Shown: positions 1 through 5,979 of the stretch, piece by piece
Numbering within the stretch: the stretch's first letter is position 1
Layout: each line of letters starts with the position of its first letter
Assembly (NCBI GenBank): GCA_002772195.1
Contig: PCSG01000378.1
Span: forward strand, 5,711-11,917
DNA: 6,207 nt
Origin: Desulfobacterales bacterium CG23_combo_of_CG06-09_8_20_14_all_51_8
GTDB taxonomy: Bacteria > Desulfobacterota > Desulfobacteria > Desulfobacterales > Desulfosalsimonadaceae
Direction of reading: 5' to 3'
The notes under the pieces: generated by a model
Told to the model about the DNA's origin: nothing
Databases searched by the model: none
What the model saw: the letters and a program-made list of their open reading frames with translations, nothing else
Translations under genes and position numbers: made by a program

Positions 1-393
1 CACATTCTGATTAAAAATGGTTAACGATAAATATACCTGACTGGCTGGAACAAGAGGGTTTGACCGGTCCACCGTGCAGGAAATCTGGTTTTGAATTTCT
101 GAAGCAGAGGCGGAGCCAAAATTCCTTGATGCGCCGTCACAGATGGTTGTAAACGCTTCTCCCTCATACCGGAATGTCACCCGGTTGGAACTCGGAATCG
201 GCAAGTTACTTCCTGGGGGTATGAGTTTCAGGGTGTGATGGGCATACTGAAGCGGGTCATCGCTTCTAAAAATGGCTATCTCTGCCGTGGCGCTGTCCGG
301 AAAACTGATCCAGGGTTCGGCATAAACAGATTTCTCAAAATGCATCAATAAAATTGCCGTCAGTAAAATGAAGATGGATTTATTTTTTTTCAT
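1..393 (-). CDS. Exported protein of unknown function, N-terminal part (cut by window edge)
   Basis: I do not recognise this protein. The first 131 codons are open and run off the left edge, so the C-terminus is missing. It starts MKKNKSIFILLTAILLMHF, a classic signal peptide with a lysine-rich start and a hydrophobic core, and a plausible cleavage site follows SVYA (about residue 25) before EPW. The mature part is polar, with two cysteines in the visible portion (TICDG and ISCTV), and probably lies in the periplasm or outer membrane. The cysteines would make it a possible client of the disulfide enzyme encoded just upstream. The ATG lies inside the end of the VKOR-Trx gene: the stretch ATGAAAAAAAATAA contains both this start and that gene's stop (14-base overlap), which suggests translational coupling. 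The ribosome binding site is weak (AGAG a few bases upstream). The open frame, signal peptide and coupling support a real gene; the function is unknown. Confidence 0.75.
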   Translation of the reverse strand, partial: MKKNKSIFILLTAILLMHFEKSVYAEPWISFPDSATAEIAIFRSDDPLQYAHHTLKLIPPGSNLPIPSSNRVTFRYEGEAFTTICDGASRNFGSASASEIQNQISCTVDRSNPLVPASQVYLSLTIFNQNV

Positions 394-1363
394 GGCACTC
401 TAAATTCTTGGAGCAAATCGCCCCACGGTTTGAGGGTTGAATATTGTTTGAAAACCTGTGATGATATCCAGGTTCATGTTCGCTTGCTGCATATGCACTT
501 CGGGCACCGCTGTCCGCCTTTGCAAGGACGTTAAAAATTCTGTTTTTCACCTGCCGGTCCCACCCCTGAAATATCTCCTGAAAGCCCGCTTCCGTCCGCA
601 CTAAAATCAACGGAACCTGAAGCTCCCCGTTGTTTAATTTTCTGGCATCATGTTCGTTATCCCACACAATTTTTTCAGCCAGACGATGGGAGGTGGAAGA
701 CCCGCACTGAAAAATCTCCCCGGATACCCATTGGACACTTTTTTCCCTGTCTTTTTGAGAAATTGAAACTGGCCGGACAATCAATTTTGCGTTACTGGCC
801 GAACAAAAACCTGAAAGTTCTGAAATGGCTTCTTCGCAATGGGAGCAGGACGGGGAGGCGAATATCTCAATGCTGGTTATTTGCTTCGTCATGTCTTGGA
901 TCAAAGTGGACTTGAGTGTCACGACGGGAAAGAAAAATACAAAATGCGCTCCCAAAAATGCTGTCAACCCCATTACCAAAGCGGTTTTAATCCTGAATGC
1001 GTTTGATGCAATGACACAGGCGATCAGGAGACTGAAAAAAATCAGGCAGCTTACGCATAAGGCATGGATAAAAACGATCTGGATAAAGGTAAAATAGGCT
1101 TCAGCGCCCAGAATGCCCCAGAGCAGGATGGCAAACAGCAAATTTTTTCCTTTGAGATACAGCCACAATGCCAGCAGCAGGAATCCTGCGGCGTAAAATC
1201 CCACCGGTAAATCAAAAACCATGGAAAAAGATGACGAATGGACTTTCATGCACGCTGACGTGGCGCAAATGATGTCATTTTTTTCAAACAGATCGGCAAA
1301 GCCTGTGGCCGCCGCCAGAATAGCGGTCAGCAACATAAGAAATATGGTGATATTTTTTCGCAT
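380..1363 (-). CDS. VKOR-family membrane oxidoreductase fused to a thioredoxin-like domain
   Basis: This 327-residue protein would catalyse disulfide bond formation in the envelope: the VKOR part plays the DsbB role (passing electrons to quinone) and the thioredoxin-like part the DsbA role. Residues 1-150 hold several membrane segments. The VKOR signature is visible: loop cysteines C33 and C38, then ACMKVHSSSFSMVFDLPVG, and the membrane-embedded active-site pair C103-V-S-C106. Residues about 160-285 form the thioredoxin-like domain, with the redox motif CSHC (173-176) after EIFASPS and a probable cis-proline at P251 (QVPLILV). VKOR-Trx fusions are known in bacteria. A polar tail of about 40 residues (285-327) with two more cysteines (C317, C323) follows the domain and matches nothing I recognise. 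The gene lies 64 bases after the HD-protein gene, the only real gap in the window, and overlaps the next gene by 14 bases. A purine-rich AGGGGG is rather far (12 bases) from the ATG. Family assignment is firm; the link to transfer proteins is inferred from context. Confidence 0.93.
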   Translation of the reverse strand: MRKNITIFLMLLTAILAAATGFADLFEKNDIICATSACMKVHSSSFSMVFDLPVGFYAAGFLLLALWLYLKGKNLLFAILLWGILGAEAYFTFIQIVFIHALCVSCLIFFSLLIACVIASNAFRIKTALVMGLTAFLGAHFVFFFPVVTLKSTLIQDMTKQITSIEIFASPSCSHCEEAISELSGFCSASNAKLIVRPVSISQKDREKSVQWVSGEIFQCGSSTSHRLAEKIVWDNEHDARKLNNGELQVPLILVRTEAGFQEIFQGWDRQVKNRIFNVLAKADSGARSAYAASEHEPGYHHRFSNNIQPSNRGAICSKNLECHEKK

Positions 1364-1427
1364 GTTCCGATTAAGCCCCCTTTTGGGTTAAAAATTGACC
1401 CTTCCATTTATTATTATAGAGCGCCGT
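1364..1427 (-). promoter_or_regulatory. Intergenic gap with a -10-like TATAAT, possible internal promoter
   Basis: This is the only intergenic space longer than 1 base in the window. On the minus strand it carries a perfect TATAAT (1413-1418), about 50 bases upstream of the VKOR-Trx ATG. The matching -35 position (GTCAGA at 17-base spacing) fits TTGACA at only three of six positions, so any sigma-70 promoter would be weak or need an activator. The region downstream of the TATAAT also holds an imperfect palindrome. It could provide separate expression of the VKOR-Trx gene and the gene after it. TATAAT can occur by chance in AT-rich spacers. Confidence 0.3.
1385..1401 (-). repeat. Imperfect 17-base palindrome in the gap before VKOR-Trx
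   Basis: On the minus strand it reads GGGTCAATTTTTAACCC: two 7-base arms with one mismatch around a 3-base centre. It sits just downstream of the TATAAT and 22 bases upstream of the VKOR-Trx start, where an operator or a small leader hairpin would sit. No T-run follows it on the transcribed strand, so it is not a typical intrinsic terminator. Confidence 0.35.
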
Positions 1428-2807
1428 CTATTTTTTCTGACCCACCAGGGGCCGAACCTCAATTATCTCATTAATAACACTGGCTTTATTTTTTTTCTTC
1501 TCCATCTCTGCCAGACTTGTTTTAAACGCACGCGCTTCCACCGGCATATAAATTCCCACCATTTTTTTCTTGCCATTGGTGTCCATTAACCCGAACCTTG
1601 CCCCGGAAAACCCTTTGCCGATAAATGAGGGAATCAATCCCTTGTCTGCCAGCAGGGTTTTCACCGTAAACTCAATGCTTCTTTTTTTCTCGGTGGTGTC
1701 TGCGTTCACCAGGACTTCGGCATGGTTGTGACGTTTCGCCAACTGAATGACGGCTTCTGACACCAGGCTCAGCATGATATAGACAAGACCGTTATTCATG
1801 GAAAACGCCCTGAAATAAGTGTTGTTTTCCATGCGGTTGATTTCTGGCTCGATAAAGGCGAGGAATTCGTCCAGATCCAGCCAGGAAAGATCAATCGTCT
1901 CGGGGGATTCACCTTTTTCCTTTATATTTTTTTTCATCTGCTGCTGGCTTTCGGGTTCCAATACAGCTTGCTCATGCAGTATCTGAATCAAAGGACTTGC
2001 GGGTTCTCCCCGCAAAGAGAGTTGCTCCGCTTCCATCTCCCGGGCCGCCTGATCCGCTTTGCGCAAATCATGGGTAAACCCTTCCCGAATTTGAAAATGA
2101 TGGGATTTGACAGCAGAAAGAATATCTTCGTGCTGGGGGGAGGTTTCTGTAAAAATGGCATTTTTCAAAACCAGATAGGAAATATAGGGATGATCCCCTT
2201 TCCGGCAGGTTTCTCCATTCATGAGATCAGGGATTTTCCCAATATCATGACCCAAAGCCGCTACAAGAATTTTGCCCATGATCATTTCCGGATCTCTGGT
2301 TTTTGACCGGGCCACATCCGCAATCATTTGTTCGGCCACATTTAAGGAATGGTCCAGAAGCGAGATTTTGGCCAGCAGGTCATATACATTTTGGATTGCC
2401 TGATACTCATGGTCCTGGTTTGCCTGAATCACTGAGGGGCAATCGCCATGGGCGTCAAGCAAAGATAAAAGCATGGTGACTGGTTTCAGATAACCGCTGG
2501 TGCCAAGGATTTTTTCAAAAGGCGCGATATTTTTTTGGTAAAAGGAATAAATTCGTTCATGCCGCCATACATGAATATCGTTATTCTCAGGCAGCGAATT
2601 TTTTGAAGGCAAACGATTTAAAGGCGTCTTAATCTGCGCCACCGCATTTTCTGAAACAGATATTTCTGGTTGAATGACTGAATCTGCGATTTTCGCAAAA
2701 GTCTGTTGTTTCTTTCGCCAAATTTTTTCAGACACAAAAAAACAGATGAAAAGACCAGCGGCGGCAACCAGAACGAGATAAAGGCTCATTGCAAGATAAC
2801 CCGGCAT
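1428..2807 (-). CDS. Membrane-anchored HD-domain conjugation protein, TraI_2/MOBH-like
   Basis: This 459-residue protein has one N-terminal membrane segment (about residues 8-25), a polar linker, then an HD-type metal-dependent domain (about 95-260). The metal ligands can be read: H153 in LLDHSLNVA, H187-D188 in ALGHDIGK, H206 in GDHPYIS, H236/H237 in KSHHFQ and D252 in LRKADQAAR. After a charged, probably flexible region (255-305), the C-terminal part (310-459) includes LLADKGLIP and GARFGLMDTNGKKKMVGIY, which looks like the winged-helix C-terminal domain of TraI_2 proteins. Position directly after the coupling ATPase fits the traD-traI pairing of SXT/R27/gonococcal-island elements. MOBH relaxases there are longer and carry a cluster of histidines just before LLxH; here the matching positions have none, so relaxase activity is uncertain. 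The start overlaps the ATPase stop (TGATG), with GGAGG 7 bases upstream. It could also be a signalling phosphohydrolase. Confidence 0.8.
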   Translation of the reverse strand: MPGYLAMSLYLVLVAAAGLFICFFVSEKIWRKKQQTFAKIADSVIQPEISVSENAVAQIKTPLNRLPSKNSLPENNDIHVWRHERIYSFYQKNIAPFEKILGTSGYLKPVTMLLSLLDAHGDCPSVIQANQDHEYQAIQNVYDLLAKISLLDHSLNVAEQMIADVARSKTRDPEMIMGKILVAALGHDIGKIPDLMNGETCRKGDHPYISYLVLKNAIFTETSPQHEDILSAVKSHHFQIREGFTHDLRKADQAAREMEAEQLSLRGEPASPLIQILHEQAVLEPESQQQMKKNIKEKGESPETIDLSWLDLDEFLAFIEPEINRMENNTYFRAFSMNNGLVYIMLSLVSEAVIQLAKRHNHAEVLVNADTTEKKRSIEFTVKTLLADKGLIPSFIGKGFSGARFGLMDTNGKKKMVGIYMPVEARAFKTSLAEMEKKKNKASVINEIIEVRPLVGQKK

Positions 2808-4129
2808 CAGAGAACCTCCACTTGCGGATACATGACTTTCAGATAAGGTTCTTTCACAAACCCGGCTTTTCCTTTAAACGCGCCATCGAAAGTGAACATA
2901 TAAAAATCCCTGAGCTGCAAGTTTAAGACATTTTCCGGCCGGACAAGGGGCTCTTCCACTTCCCGGACGGTGATGCCGCCCCCCAGGGAAAGAATGGGAG
3001 AAAACCGTTTCACCATGCCGGAATATTCGGCGATATAGTTGGCGGTATTGGGATCATTGACCCGCATGAAAATCTTGGAATTGGTGTTGTCCAGAATTTT
3101 TCTGGCGCTGGCCGGCCCCAGTTCAGCCTCAATATCTGCAATGGACTGGGTAAAAGCGTGTATCCAGACCCCTGCACCGCCAGCCTTGTTGAACAAATCT
3201 TCAACCCCCATATACAGGAGGTTTGACGCCTCATCCATGTAGACGCACAGCGGCGGGGTGATGGTCCTCCCGGACAAATAGATTCGGCCCACAAAGCTCT
3301 GGATCATGGAAAGCAGGACCCGTGCCACAATATGGGCGGTTTTCCGGGTAAGCAGGCTCCCGGTCTGAACAATGAGAATAACCCGTTTGCCCTGCTCCAG
3401 CCGTTTGATGAAGTTGTTGGCTTTGGCTTTTCCGATAATGGCCCCCACACTGCCCGCAGACAGGGAGGTCAATACCGTGCGAAGAGAGGATGATACTTTT
3501 GAAAAATAGTCCTGGGGGGATGCTAAAATCTGCCGCAGACTGGCAAGAATTTCTTCGGCTTCCGGATCATTTTCATAATCCTTGAGCTGGACCTCCAGGT
3601 TTTTAAGGTCCGTATAGGAGGCCCGCTCCTTGACCGAATTAAAATTCAAATTGGGCCGTTCGTTTTTAATCCGGGCGAAAAACAAAAGGGACAGGATGAT
3701 GACAAACGTGGTTTCATAGGCGATATTGATGAAAAATTCTTCCTTGGCCTTGATGCCGGAAACCACATGGGACACCAGTTCTTCCGGCATGTAATAATAC
3801 GCCAAGGGGTCCATTTTAGCAGAGCAGTCCGGAAAGATGGGGGTCACAAGGCATAATTCGTCCTGCCGGTTTTCTTCATACGCGATCTGGACGATCTTGG
3901 AAAAAATGTCGATGTCGCCCTTGGGATCGAAAAAAACCATGGAATAGCCTTTGCGGATGTCCTGTTCCATCATCAGCTCAATCAGCCGGGTTTTACCGAT
4001 CCGGGTGGACCCGAACCCGAACAGATGGCCTTTCCGGTCCCCGTCTTTCAGGAAGACTTTTTTCACTTTGCCCGGCGTTTGAAGGTTGTAACCATAGCCC
4101 AGATACGTTTTCAGGTTATTTCTAAACAT
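2807..4129 (-). CDS. traD: Type IV coupling ATPase (TraD/VirD4 type) without membrane domain
   Basis: Coupling proteins are hexameric ATPases that bring the relaxase-DNA complex to the secretion channel at the inner membrane. This 440-residue protein shows Walker A GSTRIGKT (residues 40-47, K46), the coupling-protein motif VFFDPKGD (65-72), Walker B CVYMDEAS (295-302, D299 E300) and the TQS motif (327-329) in HAFTQSIADIEAELG. An all-alpha-type insertion lies between the nucleotide-binding halves. Most relatives carry two N-terminal membrane helices before Walker A and are 550-700 residues long. Here Walker A begins at residue 40 and no membrane helix precedes it, so anchoring must come from elsewhere. 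The gene one base upstream encodes a membrane protein that may supply it. The start is preceded by GGGGG with 6-base spacing, inside the last codons of that gene. The family is certain; the name traD is by resemblance to SXT-type TraD. Confidence 0.93.
   Translation of the reverse strand: MFRNNLKTYLGYGYNLQTPGKVKKVFLKDGDRKGHLFGFGSTRIGKTRLIELMMEQDIRKGYSMVFFDPKGDIDIFSKIVQIAYEENRQDELCLVTPIFPDCSAKMDPLAYYYMPEELVSHVVSGIKAKEEFFINIAYETTFVIILSLLFFARIKNERPNLNFNSVKERASYTDLKNLEVQLKDYENDPEAEEILASLRQILASPQDYFSKVSSSLRTVLTSLSAGSVGAIIGKAKANNFIKRLEQGKRVILIVQTGSLLTRKTAHIVARVLLSMIQSFVGRIYLSGRTITPPLCVYMDEASNLLYMGVEDLFNKAGGAGVWIHAFTQSIADIEAELGPASARKILDNTNSKIFMRVNDPNTANYIAEYSGMVKRFSPILSLGGGITVREVEEPLVRPENVLNLQLRDFYMFTFDGAFKGKAGFVKEPYLKVMYPQVEVL
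2815..2819 (-). promoter_or_regulatory. Shine-Dalgarno of the HD-protein gene
   Basis: GGAGG lies 7 bases before the ATG at 2807 and is embedded in the last codons of the coupling ATPase gene. It supports this ATG over the later in-frame ATG at residue 7 and implies translational coupling through the TGATG junction. Confidence 0.75.
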
Positions 4130-4130
4130 A

Positions 4131-4886
4131 TTAAACCCCCATCAGGGCATGGCCCCGAGATGCTTTGATTTTTCTGACCAGCGCAACCCCCCAGATAAAT
4201 AGAAACGGCATGATCACCGCCAGCCCGAACACAGCCAGAAGCTCATACGCCCGTTTCACCAGAAGCGGTTTGACAGACAAAAGGATGTAATAAATCCGGA
4301 TACTGATATGGTATTTTTTAAGGCTCACCACTTGTGCAAAATGCCAGGCGGAGTCGGGATTGATGCAGTTTGAAACCCAAATCATCAAAAAACAAAGAAG
4401 CAATCCTTTTAAAATCAGAGAAAACACTCGGCCCAGCAAAAACGAATCAATGGCCTTTTTCGTAATTTTTCCAATATAGTTTCGGCTCAGATATGAGCAC
4501 AGCCCTCCGGAGATAATCACCGGTAAAAGGTTGATCACCCAGAGGAAAAGACTGCTGTTGATCATGGGAAAATATTTTGCAATGGCCTGCCGCGTGATGT
4601 CATCGGAACTCAAAATCAAGATCAGCGACATGATGAGCGCAAATACCAACGCTTCCAGAAACCCGGCCCCGAATCCCACATTGAAGAAATTGAGCTTGCC
4701 CCGGATCGTTAAAAAATCATCCGGGATTTCCTGACCGGAGGCTTCTATAACGTAAAACTGCTGGATCTGGGAAATCGCATCCAGAATATGGGGGAATATC
4801 CGGCTGGTAGCGCCCTGGGACTGGCCTACCGGGATAATCATGCCGGTGGACGTATCCCCGGAATTGCCCACAGATTGCTTATTCAT
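4131..4886 (-). CDS. Polytopic inner-membrane protein, possible partner of the coupling ATPase
   Basis: I do not recognise this 251-residue protein. Residues 1-65 are soluble and rich in Ser, Gln and Gly. About four hydrophobic segments follow (roughly 70-93, 112-133, 153-172 and 215-236), and a short basic tail (RKIKASRGHALMGV) ends it. It has no nucleotide-binding motif and only two cysteines (in GGLCSYL and SNCIN, besides one in LLLCFL). The ATG at 4886 is preferred to the one at 4913 because GGAGG lies 6 bases upstream of it and it overlaps the previous gene by only 8 bases (ATGAATAA). The coupling ATPase starts one base after its stop (TAATATG). Since that ATPase lacks a membrane domain, this protein may serve as its anchor or dock; that is inference from adjacency, not homology. 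It has more membrane segments than the two-helix anchor of a usual coupling protein. Confidence 0.82.
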   Translation of the reverse strand: MNKQSVGNSGDTSTGMIIPVGQSQGATSRIFPHILDAISQIQQFYVIEASGQEIPDDFLTIRGKLNFFNVGFGAGFLEALVFALIMSLILILSSDDITRQAIAKYFPMINSSLFLWVINLLPVIISGGLCSYLSRNYIGKITKKAIDSFLLGRVFSLILKGLLLCFLMIWVSNCINPDSAWHFAQVVSLKKYHISIRIYYILLSVKPLLVKRAYELLAVFGLAVIMPFLFIWGVALVRKIKASRGHALMGV

Positions 4887-5280
4887 TTCCTGCCTCCGCA
4901 TTCGTTTCAGCAATCACCGCTGTTCCATACAAAATAATCGAGATAATGGATTTTCCAGCGGATATGTTGGTGGTCTCAATATGAAAGCCGATAATGGCGT
5001 TTGCCCCGGATGCTTTGGCCTGGGACATCATTTCCGTAACGCCGTTATGGATAAATTTGGCAAACGCCCGTTGATATCCACAGGAATTGCCCCCGAAAAT
5101 ATCGGTAAACCCGGCAAACCAGTCTCTGACTATATTGCCTGCGCCCACAATGGGCACCACCACCGGGCCGATATATTTTTTAATGCGATACCCCTCTAAA
5201 ACCGGGGTGTTTGTAAGCAGCATGTTTTCCATAAAATCGTTCCAAGCATATTTGTTTTCAGTGAAAGTTAAAAAATCCAT
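4879..5280 (-). CDS. YbjQ/UPF0145-family protein
   Basis: The UPF0145 (YbjQ) family consists of small soluble proteins of about 105 residues that form ring-like oligomers; no biochemical role is settled. The family pattern is clear here: LLTNTPVLEGYRIKKYIGPV, then GAGNIVRDWFAGFTDIFGGNSCGYQ, a helix, and the hallmark SGANAIIGFHIETT (residues 91-104), ending with YGTAVIAE. No signal peptide or membrane helix is present, so it should be cytoplasmic. From the ATG at 5280 the protein has 133 residues, with an extra 20 or so N-terminal residues compared with the family. The start at 5280 has TAAGG 6 bases upstream and overlaps the preceding gene by 23 bases. The ATG at 5232 would give 117 residues, nearer the usual length, but lacks a clear binding site. 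The stop overlaps the next start by 8 bases. Its place between envelope and coupling genes suggests a role in or near the transfer machine, which is unproven. Confidence 0.87.
   Translation of the reverse strand: MDFLTFTENKYAWNDFMENMLLTNTPVLEGYRIKKYIGPVVVPIVGAGNIVRDWFAGFTDIFGGNSCGYQRAFAKFIHNGVTEMMSQAKASGANAIIGFHIETTNISAGKSIISIILYGTAVIAETNAEAGNE
4893..4897 (-). promoter_or_regulatory. Shine-Dalgarno deciding the start at 4886
   Basis: A full GGAGG sits 6 bases before the ATG at 4886, within the last codons of the UPF0145 gene. No comparable site precedes the longer-frame ATG at 4913, so the shorter start is chosen. Confidence 0.75.
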
Positions 5281-5542
5281 AATTGGCCTTAAACCAGGGC
5301 CAGTAAGCAGCAAGCCAGGTGTATATCCACGGCAGAATCAGGGCCGCAACAATCGAGACCACACCCACAATGAAATTTCTTTCAATAATGGCGTAAACGC
5401 TCCCGGCCACAAACACGCCCATGCTCAGCACCCTGTTCCATGACAATCCCCACAAATAATTATAGAGAGACGCATGAAAAATAATTCCAAAGAGCAGCAG
5501 GCCCGCCCAGAATGCTGTGAAAAACAGGAATTTTGTTTTCAC
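5258..5542 (-). CDS. Small protein with three membrane segments
   Basis: This 94-residue protein, of no family I recognise, starts with GTG. The GTGA junction joins its start to the stop of the transglycosylase gene (4-base overlap). The open frame continues upstream to 5770, but that part is the transglycosylase gene read in another frame. I see no convincing Shine-Dalgarno site, so translation probably depends on coupling. Hydrophobic segments lie at about residues 4-24, 38-53 and 57-79, and the rest is short and aromatic (YLWGLSW, AYWPWFKANYGFFNF). Small polytopic proteins near the lytic transglycosylase are common in type IV secretion operons (VirB2/VirB3/TraL-like), but I see no sequence match to any of them. 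The tail overlaps the UPF0145 start by 23 bases. Confidence 0.72.
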   Translation of the reverse strand: MKTKFLFFTAFWAGLLLFGIIFHASLYNYLWGLSWNRVLSMGVFVAGSVYAIIERNFIVGVVSIVAALILPWIYTWLAAYWPWFKANYGFFNFH

Positions 5543-5979
5543 CGGGCGCTTGCCATGGCGGTTTGAATCCTGCGGATATATTTTTTCGCCAAGGCCTGCT
5601 TTTTTGCATGGGAATCGGAAAGCCCTTTTCCCGTGTGGTAACAAGCCACTCCATCCCAGGAATACCCGTAGCGATTCATGCACTGCCGGAGTATCCAGGA
5701 ACCCACCATCACGTTGTAACAAGGGTCGGAAAGATACCGCCATCTTCCGCCAAGGGTTTTTCTCCAGCATGAATTGATCTGCATCGGGCCAAAATCATAA
5801 CTGCCGTTTTTGTTCTGATTCATGGCCGATGGATCAAGCCCGGATTCCACTTTTGCAATGGCGGAAAGCAGTTCCGGGCTGATCTGGTAAGTTTCTCCGG
5901 CTTCTTGAAAACAAAATCCGAATGAAATTGTGTTATTCAGCAACAGAACCAGCAATGTTATCGCTGCCTTATTTCGCAT
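5539..5979 (-). CDS. Exported lytic transglycosylase (SLT domain, VirB1/IagB type)
   Basis: This enzyme would cleave peptidoglycan glycan strands in the periplasm to make room for the transfer apparatus. The protein has 146 residues. Residues 1-23 form a signal peptide (basic start, hydrophobic LLVLLL core). The SLT fold follows: the catalytic glutamate E45 in AIAKVESGLDPSA, then YDFGPMQINS (61-70) and the ACYHTGKG motif (112-119). This size and layout are typical of specialised transglycosylases that accompany type III and type IV secretion systems. The mature part has four cysteines (C71, C87, C100, C113), which may form disulfides in the periplasm, consistent with the thiol enzymes nearby. 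GAAGG lies 6 bases before the ATG, within the last codons of the DsbC-like gene, and the two genes overlap by 11 bases (ATGCGAAATAA). Its stop overlaps the next start (GTGA). Confidence 0.94.
   Translation of the reverse strand: MRNKAAITLLVLLLNNTISFGFCFQEAGETYQISPELLSAIAKVESGLDPSAMNQNKNGSYDFGPMQINSCWRKTLGGRWRYLSDPCYNVMVGSWILRQCMNRYGYSWDGVACYHTGKGLSDSHAKKQALAKKYIRRIQTAMASAR

Noticed and set aside
825..1097. Plus-strand open frame of 90 residues
   Set aside because: It lies wholly opposite the VKOR-Trx gene, whose cysteine motifs show the minus strand is coding; no binding site or recognisable protein on the plus strand.
1385..1401. Intrinsic terminator after the HD-protein gene
   Set aside because: The stem is short, AT-rich and imperfect, and is followed by AAAAGGGGG rather than a T-run on the transcribed strand.
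1968..2306. Plus-strand open frame of 112 residues
   Set aside because: It is antisense to the HD domain region, including its metal-binding residues; the composition is that of a shadow frame.
4125..4135. Membrane gene and coupling ATPase as one gene broken by a frameshift
   Set aside because: The ATPase has its own ATG with a G-rich site 6 bases upstream, and the membrane protein has a different helix number from a TraD anchor. Two genes fit better, though raw reads would settle it.
4887..4913. Longer start for the 251-residue membrane protein
   Set aside because: It would deepen the overlap with the UPF0145 gene to 35 bases and lacks a binding site, whereas GGAGG is correctly placed for the ATG at 4886.
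4840..5443. Two plus-strand open frames of about 119 and 118 residues
   Set aside because: Both are antisense to the UPF0145 gene and its neighbours, which have clear family motifs and overlapping junctions on the minus strand.
5543..5770. Upstream extension of the 94-residue membrane protein to 170 residues
   Set aside because: This stretch is the C-terminal half of the transglycosylase in another frame, with its conserved motifs; the GTG at the transglycosylase stop is the sensible start.
5908..5979. Lipoprotein signal on the transglycosylase because of cysteine 23
   Set aside because: The residues before it (SFGFC) do not fit a lipobox, which needs a small residue just before the cysteine; an ordinary signal peptide is more likely.
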